From: Gilliamella sp. ESL0405
GTDB lineage: Bacteria > Pseudomonadota > Gammaproteobacteria > Enterobacterales > Orbaceae
Reading direction: 5' to 3'
DNA: 64,000 nt
Assembly: GCF_019469205.1 (NCBI RefSeq)
Contig: NZ_CP048265.1
Span: 2,232,001-2,296,000, forward strand
In this document: positions 42,258 through 50,984 of the stretch, piece by piece
How positions within the stretch are numbered: position 1 is the stretch's first letter
How the letters are laid out: each line of letters starts with the position of its first letter
Program-made: the position numbers and the translations under genes
Notes under the pieces: model-generated
Told to the model about the DNA's origin: nothing
The model's database searches: none
The model's input: the letters and a program-made list of their open reading frames with translations, nothing else

Positions 42258-42342
42258 GCCGTGGTGGTGAAATTGGTAGACACGCTATCTTGAGGGGGTA
42301 GTGCTTCACGGCGTGCGGGTTCAAGTCCCGCCCACGGCACCA
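42258..42342 (+). tRNA. leuU: tRNA-Leu (anticodon GAG)
   Basis: An 85-base class II tRNA. Acceptor stem GCCGTGG / CCACGGC with discriminator A and encoded CCA end (42340-42342); anticodon loop TTGAGGG with GAG at 42292-42294 between CTATC and GGTAG; long variable arm; T-arm GCGGGTTCAAGTCCCGC. Downstream of secG as in E. coli leuU. tRNA 3-prime ends are frequent integration sites and an accessory region begins right after it. Confidence 0.97.
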
Positions 42343-42745
42343 AATCAATATTCAGAAATATTCTTTCAATTCCTTAAAATCATATCAAATTAAAAAAGCT
42401 AAGGCGCAAAGCCTGATTTGTTATTTTCAAAATATCCAATAAGCATATTTATAACCGCATGTTTTTGCTATATGCTTCGAATATATCTATATTCTCTATA
42501 CCTAACTAGGACTACCACTATTGCAAATGCGCAAAATTAAGCTAGTGAACTGTTAACACCACTACGCACATCCTATTTGATTTACATTTTCAATAATCAA
42601 AAGTATCCCCTCCTCTAATGAGAGAGCGTCTTTTTACAAAAAATACTTTTTTATTAATGTAACTACATCTGACTGATTAGGATTATAATTTTGTCAGTAC
42701 ATAAAAAAGCAATGGTACTATATAGCTTGAGAATTTAGAAATACA
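42343..42745. other. Non-coding, degraded stretch after tRNA-Leu
   Basis: About 400 bases with no intact ORF and no clear tRNA-end direct repeat or integrase. It reads as decayed sequence at the start of the accessory region. Confidence 0.5.
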
Positions 42746-42945
42746 TTAGGAAAGAATGAAGCAAAAAATCAAAAGATTAATCGTTATTTTCAAGGTATAG
42801 GTTAATTGTATTGATTAAACAATCAATAGATGATGAAATAGACTGTAATATTAAACATAATAGAAGTCATCCAGCCAATAAAAACAGTTCTGAGTTTGTC
42901 AGATTGGCGATGATTGAGAACCTGAATAGAGATATTAATACATGA
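42746..42945 (+). pseudogene. Remnant of a larger protein gene (possible effector C-terminus)
   Basis: Two overlapping out-of-frame fragments look like pieces of one decayed gene. The first (to 42805) reads LGKNEAKNQKINRYFQGIG before a stop; the RYFQGIG run recalls DUF2235/Tle1-type lipase effectors, a weak resemblance. The second (42781-42945) is 54 codons ending EFVRLAMIENLNRDINT, and its stop overlaps the ATG of the next ORF (ATGA). Neither has a ribosome site. The overlap suggests that an intact gene was once coupled to the lipoprotein gene that follows. Confidence 0.45.
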
Positions 42946-43202
42946 AAAAATTTAATTTATTTTTAGTAATGAGTATTTTTCTTATTGGGTGTGGTGAAAA
43001 AATATATTCAGTTGAAGAATTCATAAATGACCGTCAATTGAGAAGTAAATATTTAAAAAAATGTTTAGATGAACAAGGAATATTTCGTTCTAGAAATTGT
43101 AAAAATCTTTCAAAGGCTTTTTTTAGCTCTGAAATAAAAATTTTTCCAGATACTTATGAAGAATGGAAAGAATGGTTAAATGAATATGATTCAGAAAAAT
43201 AA
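42942..43202 (+). CDS. EexN-family small lipoprotein
   Basis: An 86-residue lipoprotein precursor: hydrophobic signal 4-15, lipobox LIGC with Cys17. The mature part (YSVEEFIND, LKKCLDEQG, RNCKNLSKAF) carries the two-Cys pattern of EexN-type entry-exclusion lipoproteins, small surface proteins found on plasmids and in accessory loci. Here it follows a broken gene with a 4-base overlap and precedes another broken gene. It could be a leftover exclusion or immunity protein. Family assignment is from memory of the pattern, not from a search. Confidence 0.6.
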   Translation: MKKFNLFLVMSIFLIGCGEKIYSVEEFINDRQLRSKYLKKCLDEQGIFRSRNCKNLSKAFFSSEIKIFPDTYEEWKEWLNEYDSEK

Positions 43203-43208
43203 AAATTA

Positions 43209-43772
43209 AATATAAAAAATTCGAAGGAAACATTTTATTGGTTAGATCACGAAAAGTATGATAATTCACTTAAAGCACTAGATTTATATCAATAATGCGA
43301 TTTAATAGTGACAAGAATGGATATATTGAATTATACCTAACAAGAAAACTTCAGTGAATATATATCGCCATGCGTGGCAGCAATAAAAGATAACTCTATT
43401 TTGAATATTGAATCAGATTGTAAGAATTCAGAGTTATATTACCCTAGCCCTGTTAAATTGTTAGATTATTCTGATTTAGGGGCTGAATTTTTATCACATC
43501 CAATCCCTTCAATGAAAAAAAAGACAAATAATAAAGCGTTTTTATCGGCAACGCTTTTTCTTGATAAGTATCGCGAATGGCTTAACAGTCAAGATGAGTG
43601 CCCAACATTTTGGGATTATATTGATGAGCAGCAAAGATTCCATTGCGAGGATTATGGAACTGCTTTTTTAAAAATTGATTTATCGGCAACGGATAAAAAC
43701 TATTATGGAATAATTAACGCAGGCGCTAGTAGTCATGAGGGAAAATTGAAATTTAAGCCCTACAAAAAATAA
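43209..43772 (+). pseudogene. Frameshifted gene of unknown function (possible old immunity gene)
   Basis: Three consecutive segments in alternating frames read like one protein: 43209-43295 (ending WLDHEKYDNSLKALDLYQ), 43295-43357 (RFNSDKNGYIELYLTRKLQ) and 43341-43772 (from QENFSEYISPCVAAIKDN). The longest piece is open from a GTG at 43374 for 132 residues, without a signal peptide or recognised domain; it is acidic, aromatic-rich and ends GKLKFKPYKK. Small acidic proteins of this sort next to toxin loci are often immunity proteins. The alternative is an intact 132-residue gene starting at GTG 43374, but that start has no good ribosome site. Confidence 0.5.
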
Positions 43773-43901
43773 CACTTTAATTGATATGAGTTGGATTTAC
43801 AATAAACGAAAAGCGAAACTCATCAAATTATCACAAAACTACAAGCTTCAGTTATGAGGTTAACAAGCATAAAGATCTAACAAATCTATTAAAGCAATTT
43901 T

Positions 43902-43923
43902 AATGCCCTAGCAATAGGGCATT
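43902..43923 (+). terminator. Hairpin after the broken genes
   Basis: A perfect 9-bp stem (AATGCCCTA / TAGGGCATT) with a GCAA loop and a weak tail. Probable transcript end for the plus-strand remnants. Confidence 0.45.
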
Positions 43924-44001
43924 CTATTCAAACATTAAATAATTATTTAGGCGCTATCTATCACACAATTAGAATAGATAGAGCACAAGCAAAAGGCTTG
44001 T

Positions 44002-44026
44002 AAAAAAAAATTATACCCACTTGGGT
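44002..44026 (-). terminator. Possible terminator of the type VI cargo operon
   Basis: A short ACCC / GGGT stem followed on the minus strand by nine T, 43 bases after the last gene of the operon. The stem is short, so the call is tentative. Confidence 0.4.
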
Positions 44027-44068
44027 TTACATTTTAGTTAACTTTCAAATTTACCTATCTGAAAAATG

Positions 44069-45307
44069 TTAAACATTTCTATTATTGTTACTGTTTCTAT
44101 TACTTTGTTGTAAACAAGAAACAGCAGAAGCGGTAACTTCTGGTTTTCCTATTACTATCAATTGGTTATTTTTAGACAAAAATGCATTTTCAATTGCTAA
44201 AGACAAACCTAACCAATAGGAACAAAGCCCCGCATACCCAAAAGCACCTTCAATATTCATAAGATTCTTTGGCTTAAATTCAATTTGATTAAAATGATTA
44301 ACAATATTATTTTTCAACTCAGAAGATACACCGTTATACCACACGGTATCATAACTTGTATTGTCAGTACTACCCCATAATAGCGCATTGTTGATAGTTT
44401 GATTTAAAGATGAAGTTTGTTCACTACGATGCACTTTGACTAATGTTGGTTCTCGGTGCAATAACAATTTAGGGTTCACTTTTTCACCCGCTAAAAAAAA
44501 CCATGCAGCAAATTCACCTTCATTTTTTGTAGGAATATCGAACAAGTGTAGGGTTAGTATTAAGAGTAAATCGTTACTATATTCCTCATTATCTAACCAT
44601 GATTCTATAAATGTATTCGAATTACCTGGCTCATCAAATATAATGCTAGCCGGATAAAGAATAACCGTTCCGATTGTTTCAGCCCATAAAGTCTTTAATC
44701 TATCTACTTCTACACTTTTACCTAATTCAATAAACAAACGAACGTGAATATTTTTATGTGATAATAGGTTAGAAAATTGATTTTTGATATCTTTTTTCCA
44801 TTGATTAAATAGAGAAGCTAAATATCCATTAATATCATTGATATCAATTTCGCTATTGAAAAATAAAGAAGTATGAGGAATAACAGCTGCGCAAGTAGGA
44901 TATGGCTTTGAAGTTATTAAAAAACTGTTATTGATTAAAGCAGCCGCATTCCCCTGCCTTCCTCTTTCCGTTGTAAGAGAATACCCCAAAACATATAGCC
45001 CTTGTTGGCCTTTATCTATCAGTTCCTGCCTACGCTGTTGTTGAAATAAATTCAATTCTTGATGATAAGTCTTGCGATATTTATAGACAAAAAAACAACA
45101 TACAAATAGCACACTCCAAATAAGAACAGGAAAACCAACTACACCTGATAAAAAAAGCTCATTTGGCATACTATGAAAAAAACTTAGCGTACCGGTTATA
45201 ATAAATCCCAACAAAATAAATATAATTAGCAATAGTCCCCACAACCACAAATTCAATTTTTTAACTTTGGGCGCCGACTTTGTAAATGATGATAAATCTA
45301 TAGACAT
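44069..45307 (-). CDS. Two-TM protein of unknown function in the type VI cargo operon
   Basis: A 412-residue protein with two N-terminal hydrophobic segments (about residues 18-40 and 52-77) and a large soluble C-terminal part. Near the end, ALLWGSTDNTSYDTVWYNGV and MNIEGAFGYAGLCSYWLGLSLAIENAF resemble the C-terminal half of a thiolase/ketosynthase fold, a weak impression; no complete catalytic triad is visible. Its ATG overlaps the PAAR stop codon (TAATG), so it is translationally coupled to the cargo operon. The frame can be extended 16 codons, but that would run into the PAAR gene. It may be an adaptor or accessory for PAAR/VgrG loading. Confidence 0.7.
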   Translation of the reverse strand: MSIDLSSFTKSAPKVKKLNLWLWGLLLIIFILLGFIITGTLSFFHSMPNELFLSGVVGFPVLIWSVLFVCCFFVYKYRKTYHQELNLFQQQRRQELIDKGQQGLYVLGYSLTTERGRQGNAAALINNSFLITSKPYPTCAAVIPHTSLFFNSEIDINDINGYLASLFNQWKKDIKNQFSNLLSHKNIHVRLFIELGKSVEVDRLKTLWAETIGTVILYPASIIFDEPGNSNTFIESWLDNEEYSNDLLLILTLHLFDIPTKNEGEFAAWFFLAGEKVNPKLLLHREPTLVKVHRSEQTSSLNQTINNALLWGSTDNTSYDTVWYNGVSSELKNNIVNHFNQIEFKPKNLMNIEGAFGYAGLCSYWLGLSLAIENAFLSKNNQLIVIGKPEVTASAVSCLQQSNRNSNNNRNV

Positions 45308-45579
45308 TATCCTATTCCTACTTCTGATAATGAAGAAATTAAGGAACAACCACATGCACTTTTATGTCCATCTAATGCAACTTGTTTACCTTGGTCAGTA
45401 AAAGCTGTCTGACCTTCAATAATAGGATTAACGCCATGACCTTTAATAGGGCAAGAAACTAAATCACCCACCCGTGCAACAGGTTTACCTAAAACTGTCA
45501 TTGTGGATGAAGCTGTAATTACTGTACCACCGTGATCTGTCGAATCCCCTAATCGAATAATTCCTTTTAAACTTATCAT
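45307..45579 (-). CDS. PAAR-domain spike-tip protein
   Basis: A 90-residue PAAR protein that caps the VgrG trimer and sharpens the type VI secretion spike. It opens IIRLGDSTDHGGTVI, has the central ARVGDLVSCPIKGHG, and ends with DGHKSACGCSLISS, giving the His/Cys set that binds the tip zinc. It is a minimal PAAR with no toxin extension. It lies 23 bases downstream of a DUF6708-type gene and overlaps the next gene by one base. Confidence 0.92.
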   Translation of the reverse strand: MISLKGIIRLGDSTDHGGTVITASSTMTVLGKPVARVGDLVSCPIKGHGVNPIIEGQTAFTDQGKQVALDGHKSACGCSLISSLSEVGIG

Positions 45580-45602
45580 TTTTATTTCCTGCTTATTAAT
45601 AC

Positions 45603-46424
45603 TTAATTTTTATACTCACCATTGATCCGGTTATAATCTTCAAGTGAACTGGCTTTAGATTTCTTATCTATTTCTTCTGGCCAATTAACTTTTATTGGCC
45701 ATGAAAATTCTTCCTCTGGCATGAATTCCGCATCCAAATTATTATCTGAAAATGCCATATAACTATTTATCCACATCCATTCGTCATAATATAAACTGTT
45801 ATGAGTAGACAAAATAAAATGATCGACTATATGGTTACTATTTGGTTCACATACCACACATTCGATACGATAAGTTCTAACCATACCACCACTGGCTAAA
45901 GACATAGATACTGAAGTCATTACACCTTGAATATCTATCCAATCAAACTCTTTAATAGTTATCTCTTTGGCTCTAAAAGGTGAACGAAGAAAGGTAGACC
46001 ATGAACCAAAATATAATAAGAAATGATCATAAATATAAACCTTACCCGTCTTACGATTTAAACGAATTGGGAAATCTGTAGGAGCGAAAAAAATATTTAA
46101 AGACATTGAAAGAAAAAAATGAATAATAAATATTGCAACAAAACCACATGGTAAAAACATGAGACTATATTCTTCACCGACAACAATATCACGTATTACC
46201 ATGTATAATCCAAAAGTCGATATTAAAATTATTCCGGAAGCAATAGTTATCATAAGTAGACGAAGTAAAGGGTTCATTCCAGTTAATCGCCTAGAGAATT
46301 CACAATAATCATCATTTGCATAACGTAATCTTTCATTATTACCTAAATGCAATTGTGTTGTATAAATCCCTTTATACAAATCCTCACGCCAGCATGATAA
46401 TTGTGGTTGGTACTTTGACGGCAT
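45603..46424 (-). CDS. DUF6708-like membrane protein, paralogue B (probable immunity)
   Basis: A 273-residue membrane protein with two hydrophobic segments (about 54-76 and 88-113) and a cytosolic or periplasmic beta-rich domain containing RLNRKTGKVYIYDHF, FRAKEITIKEFDWIDIQGV and GGMVRTYRIECVVCEP. It is a close paralogue of the next gene upstream: the N-terminal 40 residues and the C-terminal half are nearly identical, while the membrane segments differ. Its ATG overlaps the stop of that gene (TAATG). Position right after a VasX-like pore-forming effector suggests immunity, as TsiV2 protects against VasX. Confidence 0.75.
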   Translation of the reverse strand: MPSKYQPQLSCWREDLYKGIYTTQLHLGNNERLRYANDDYCEFSRRLTGMNPLLRLLMITIASGIILISTFGLYMVIRDIVVGEEYSLMFLPCGFVAIFIIHFFLSMSLNIFFAPTDFPIRLNRKTGKVYIYDHFLLYFGSWSTFLRSPFRAKEITIKEFDWIDIQGVMTSVSMSLASGGMVRTYRIECVVCEPNSNHIVDHFILSTHNSLYYDEWMWINSYMAFSDNNLDAEFMPEEEFSWPIKVNWPEEIDKKSKASSLEDYNRINGEYKN

Positions 46425-47257
46425 TAATCTTCCTTAATTTTTTTATATTCATCATCAATTCGTTGATATTCTTCAAGTGAGCTGGCTTTAGATTTTTTAT
46501 CTATTTCTTCTGGCCAGTTAATTTTTATTGGCCATGAAAATTCTTCCTCTGGCATAAATTCCGCATCCAAATTATTATCTGAAAATGCCATATAACTATT
46601 TATCCACATCCATACGTCGTAATTCAAAGCGCTACCTGTATCCAATAAAAAATGGTCGATAACATAAGTAGTATTAGGTTCGCATACTACGCACTCTATA
46701 CGGTAATTTCTAACCATACCTCCACTGGCAATCGGTGCAGAAACAGAGGTCATTACGCCTTGAATATCTTTCCAATTAAACTCTTTAACGGTTATTTCTT
46801 TAGCTCTAAAAGGTGAACGTATAAAGGTTGACCATGAACCAAGATATAAGATGAAATGATCATAAATATAAACTTTACCGGTTTTACGATTGAAGCGAAT
46901 AGGGCAATCAAAAGGAGAAAATACAAAATTCAACAAGATTTGAGAAAAAGCCTGAAGGCATATTATTAATATGAAGATAAAAAATGTAAATAATACTTTA
47001 TTTTCATCAATGAATAACAAAAAGTATATTAGCATTCCTAATATACCAATCCCTATACCTAACAATACAACGGAAAAAAAAATAATACTTGATCGGGTTA
47101 TTGTTCTCATTCCAACTGTTTGTCTTGAAAATTCACAATAATCATCGTTAGCATAACGCAATTTTTTGTTACTTGTTAAAGCCAATTTAGTTGTATAGAC
47201 ACCTTTACGCAAATCTTCGCGCCAGCATGATAATTGAGGTTGATATTTTGAGTGCAT
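46424..47257 (-). CDS. DUF6708-like membrane protein, paralogue A (probable immunity)
   Basis: A 277-residue paralogue of the downstream gene, with the same layout: N-terminal HSKYQPQLSCWREDLRKGVY, two hydrophobic segments (about 52-82 and 85-110), then RFNRKTGKVYIYDHF and SPFRAKEITVKEFNW. The start at 47257 is chosen because it matches the paralogue and has a strong AAAGGAG site; the frame extends 15 codons upstream into the effector gene. Immediately downstream of the effector, it is the best candidate for its cognate immunity protein. DUF6708 is assigned from remembered pattern. Confidence 0.75.
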   Translation of the reverse strand: MHSKYQPQLSCWREDLRKGVYTTKLALTSNKKLRYANDDYCEFSRQTVGMRTITRSSIIFFSVVLLGIGIGILGMLIYFLLFIDENKVLFTFFIFILIICLQAFSQILLNFVFSPFDCPIRFNRKTGKVYIYDHFILYLGSWSTFIRSPFRAKEITVKEFNWKDIQGVMTSVSAPIASGGMVRNYRIECVVCEPNTTYVIDHFLLDTGSALNYDVWMWINSYMAFSDNNLDAEFMPEEEFSWPIKINWPEEIDKKSKASSLEEYQRIDDEYKKIKED

Positions 47258-47282
47258 TTCTATTTCTCCTTTTTTAATTCTT

Positions 47283-50200
47283 TTAATCAATAATATGTTC
47301 AATACGTAATGGTGATTTTGCGTCTTTTCCTTGCCAATAATGTAATATTCCTATGACCTTTCTTGCTTTAGACTGTAATTCAGCAACTTTTTGATCTACT
47401 ACCAAGGTTGATAAATCAGTTTGCTTGTTAATGGGGTCTGAGATAATTGGATAAGCTTTCGATTCCACCCAGCGTACTTGGTTATGATCACATTGATTAG
47501 ATTCTATCTCAACTTGCAAATATTGATTGTCTTTACCTTGCTGGATTTTGACTCTACCTGATTGGCCACTATTGTCAGTTACAGAGACCAGACAAGTGTA
47601 ACGACTTTGCGCATCAAAATTGGGCAGTTTGAGATGTACATGCAGCCCACCAGTATATAATAAAATAGAGTTTTCATCAGAATCAGATCGTATATCTTCA
47701 ATAAATAGCCCTATATCATTTGAGTTATAATTTAAAGCTAAATAAACTCCTGAAAGATAGGCAAAATAGTCATTTAACACCATACTAGTACCAACAGCTG
47801 TAAGAGGATAAGGTACTCCTTTTTCTTGATGTTTTTGTTGACCAAAGTAGCAACGGTTAAACCAAATTTCCATAGGTGACCAACGATCTGCTTCAGAACC
47901 AATATAAATTAAAATAGCACCAATAACGGCAATCACGATAGCAAGACACGCAAACGGCAGTATAAGAGATCCACTAGCACCAATATAAGATAAATATCCG
48001 GAACCCATTGTCAGAAAACCACCAAAGACCAAATAAGCTGCATCTGAACTGTCCCCATTTTTCCCGTAACAATATCCTTTATAAATACTTGCCACACCCT
48101 CAAATATCGTGATAATTGCTAAGGCTCTTCCCGTTATTGTTAAAAATTTGTCACAGTTTGGTATCATTGTATTAAAAATATTTATTTTTGGTAGAGTACC
48201 GACTAATTTAATTGTATAAGCTACAACTTCAGCTGATATTAATGATAAAATTACACAGGATTTGGCGATATCAGCTTGAATTTGTTCTTTTACTTCTTGC
48301 CGCAAATCATTCCCTTGTTCGTTTAGCATTTGCATATTTTCACCGACTAAATAGCCTTGCAGAAAAATCATTAACGCATTAATAGCTACATTTTTAGTAG
48401 AATCAAAACGAATTCTTTTTCGGTGTTGAGAAATCGCTGCTTCAAGATCAGCTATCGTTAATTCTCCGCTAAATTGGTGAGCGTGCTTGATTTCAGCCCC
48501 TAACACTTTTTTGATTTTAGCAAGTGTTGTTTCTTTCAAGTTCCCCCCCTTTTTTAAAGTATTAATCATTTCATCCATTGAAGCAATATCATCTGCCACA
48601 ATCATAAATTCCATATTTACAGTTTTTTCAAGCTGTGATTTAGTCATTTCGCTTTCGAATTGCCAGCGCTTATCAGTATCAGATACTCTTGATAGTTCAT
48701 ACAGTTTGGAATTTTTTTCGATACTGACAGATGATACATCCGAATTATCCATTAAAAATTCATAAACTTTGGGCAAATTTTTAATTCTTACCGGCACTTT
48801 CATCACCCTATGCTCCACACCGGAATAAATTTTAAGTTGTTCTAAGCTTTGCTCTTTCATTAATACTTGATTAATTAGCTTAGCGTTTTGAACTCGATTA
48901 GCAAAAGCGGCTGTTTTCCAATCAAACAATTCTTCCATTCTCTCAACAAAAAGGGTTGTATTTTTAGCATCAATCGGAAGATCCATAACATCATTTATAG
49001 TGCTAACTACATCATATAAACTACTTACGTTACTATTTTTATTTGCAGAATTTTGATTTTGCTGCATTTCATCGATTCGTTGTTTTAGCAGCAATTCATA
49101 AAGATTATTATCCTGACCTTTTAACACATAAAAGTAGATCGAGTTCTCATCCCTAAATAAGCTGTCCCATAAACCAAACTGTTCCGGTAAATTTGCCATG
49201 GAAATATTTCCTTGAAGCATGGTGATAATATCTTCCATATAGCCGAGGTGATCTTTAGAATAGTCGTTTTCTTGTTCATGTTTCCAAAACTCAACTTGGT
49301 TGTAGTCAGTCAGTTCAGAAGGTGCATATTGAGAAGTTTTATCTTTGGAACCAAAAAGCCATGTCACATATATTAAATAATCGATAGATATTTTGCGGAT
49401 ATCTTCGATGATTTCTTTAAATTTTTGATTATCATCCTTACAAAATTGCTCTAGTTTTTTTAAGTCTAATCGCGCTTCAAGTTTAGCCCATTCTTTGTCG
49501 AAGTTTGATTGTATTATGCCTTCTTTAGACAACAAAAATCGGTGAACATCATCATATTTAATAGTGTAATGATTTTTCTGCTTTAATAATGATGTTTTTT
49601 CTTCATCGGATAAGGCAATTTCTTTCCAACCTTGTGATTTCAACTGTCGAAGCCTATTAAAGTATGATTCCCATGCGAGAGCTGATTCAGGAGTTGCGGC
49701 TATTATTGGTTGAAATAAATCTTCACATTGCGATTCATCATATGCACCGGTTAATTCATTTTCTTTATTTATTTTATTAGCAAAATGATTTTTTAATCCC
49801 TTTTTGTAACTCTCTATACAAGAGACAATCCTACGTTTGTAAGCACGCTCTCTGGAAAAGTATTCATGAATATATTTTTGCTCATGTTCATTAGGTTTAA
49901 GTGGAACTGATGTTGTTTGCGCTTGTGATGTGTCACTTTGATCGTTATCAATGTTATGAGTAAATATGCTTTCGAAATAACCTTTAGCATAAGGAAATAA
50001 GTCTTGAGTTTTATCAGGCGAGGTTAACCACTCGTCTGAAGGAGTAAAATCAGCTATTTTTTCATTGAAAGCATCGGTTAATTCTTTTTCTATTGCTCGT
50101 TCGTGCTCTAAAAATGCATTATTGATTGGATCAAAATTTCTTAAGCGTTGAGCATTAAGCTCTTCGGCTATGCCAAAAGTGTCTTCTAAAACAATACAAC

Positions 50201-50969
50201 CAATTTTACATTGATATTTTTCTTCCATTGTTTCCGACACCTGTTTTATTGCTGCTAAATCATCTTTATGCGAATAGTCATAAAATTCGTGAGCGCTCGG
50301 AAATCTGACATCAAAATCCTTTTTTTGGAATATAAATTCAGGCAAATAAGGGGCAGAATTATTGTTTAATAAATCGCTGAAAGCAAAACTCCGCCCTTCG
50401 GTTAATAAAGTTGGATCTTTACGAGTATTGTCATTTACAGTGACTTTGGTAAAACGTTTTAAGTTAGCTTCGGGTGAACGATAATAATCTTCCACATTCT
50501 TTGACCATGCACGGCGACTATAGGCTATCCATACCGTAGAATTTAAAATATCAACATTGGCAAAAATGGCCGGAACATAGTGGTTTATTGCTGTACACTG
50601 TTCAGCAAGATCTTCAATTTCATGCTTTTTCATATAATAAATGGAGCGATGTCGTAATGCGCCTTTTGAAGTCACTTCATAGCCAAGTAATTTTCTTTCA
50701 CCATCTTTTTCCATTAATACATAAACATAACCTTTACGTAACATTCTTAGTGCATACTTATGTTGTTTTAATTGTGCAGAAGGTTGCCTACCCGTTAATT
50801 GGGGTACACCTTCTGACCAGTCTTTACTTGTATCAATCCTTGGGTTAATTACCGATTGGCGAACTAAAAAAAATGGCATGCCGTTACGTTGACAAGTTCC
50901 GCACCCGTTTTTTGTCATACCTGAAGCATTCTTGGCTTCTCCCAAAATATTAATATCGAACTTTTCCAT
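47283..50969 (-). CDS. VasX-like pore-forming type VI effector (BTH_I2691 family)
   Basis: A 1228-residue protein. The N-terminus matches the VasX N-terminal region: CGTC (Cys23, Cys26) followed by GMPFFLVRQSV, then YALRMLRKGYVYVLMEKDG and a YEVTSKGALRHRS strand. A long, charged, helical middle (about 200-860) leads to a hydrophobic cluster (about 863-1025; ALMIFLQGYLVG, LSLISAEVVAYTIKLVGTL, LIIPF-like stretches such as GSLILPFACLAIVIAVIGAI) of four or more membrane segments, then a beta-rich tail of about 200 residues. VasX of Vibrio cholerae is a colicin-like pore former delivered by type VI secretion. The gene order vgrG-adaptor-effector-immunity is the same here. Confidence 0.85.
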   Translation of the reverse strand: MEKFDINILGEAKNASGMTKNGCGTCQRNGMPFFLVRQSVINPRIDTSKDWSEGVPQLTGRQPSAQLKQHKYALRMLRKGYVYVLMEKDGERKLLGYEVTSKGALRHRSIYYMKKHEIEDLAEQCTAINHYVPAIFANVDILNSTVWIAYSRRAWSKNVEDYYRSPEANLKRFTKVTVNDNTRKDPTLLTEGRSFAFSDLLNNNSAPYLPEFIFQKKDFDVRFPSAHEFYDYSHKDDLAAIKQVSETMEEKYQCKIGCIVLEDTFGIAEELNAQRLRNFDPINNAFLEHERAIEKELTDAFNEKIADFTPSDEWLTSPDKTQDLFPYAKGYFESIFTHNIDNDQSDTSQAQTTSVPLKPNEHEQKYIHEYFSRERAYKRRIVSCIESYKKGLKNHFANKINKENELTGAYDESQCEDLFQPIIAATPESALAWESYFNRLRQLKSQGWKEIALSDEEKTSLLKQKNHYTIKYDDVHRFLLSKEGIIQSNFDKEWAKLEARLDLKKLEQFCKDDNQKFKEIIEDIRKISIDYLIYVTWLFGSKDKTSQYAPSELTDYNQVEFWKHEQENDYSKDHLGYMEDIITMLQGNISMANLPEQFGLWDSLFRDENSIYFYVLKGQDNNLYELLLKQRIDEMQQNQNSANKNSNVSSLYDVVSTINDVMDLPIDAKNTTLFVERMEELFDWKTAAFANRVQNAKLINQVLMKEQSLEQLKIYSGVEHRVMKVPVRIKNLPKVYEFLMDNSDVSSVSIEKNSKLYELSRVSDTDKRWQFESEMTKSQLEKTVNMEFMIVADDIASMDEMINTLKKGGNLKETTLAKIKKVLGAEIKHAHQFSGELTIADLEAAISQHRKRIRFDSTKNVAINALMIFLQGYLVGENMQMLNEQGNDLRQEVKEQIQADIAKSCVILSLISAEVVAYTIKLVGTLPKINIFNTMIPNCDKFLTITGRALAIITIFEGVASIYKGYCYGKNGDSSDAAYLVFGGFLTMGSGYLSYIGASGSLILPFACLAIVIAVIGAILIYIGSEADRWSPMEIWFNRCYFGQQKHQEKGVPYPLTAVGTSMVLNDYFAYLSGVYLALNYNSNDIGLFIEDIRSDSDENSILLYTGGLHVHLKLPNFDAQSRYTCLVSVTDNSGQSGRVKIQQGKDNQYLQVEIESNQCDHNQVRWVESKAYPIISDPINKQTDLSTLVVDQKVAELQSKARKVIGILHYWQGKDAKSPLRIEHIID

Positions 50970-50984
50970 AAAGTATTCCTTACA

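Noticed and set aside
42258-42342. Integrated element with attachment sites at tRNA-Leu
   Set aside because: No integrase gene and no repeat of the tRNA 3-prime end was found downstream within the window.
43985-44001. ACAAGC / GCTTGT hairpin as operon terminator
   Set aside because: On the minus strand the T-run comes before the stem, not after it, so it cannot be an intrinsic terminator for the cargo operon.
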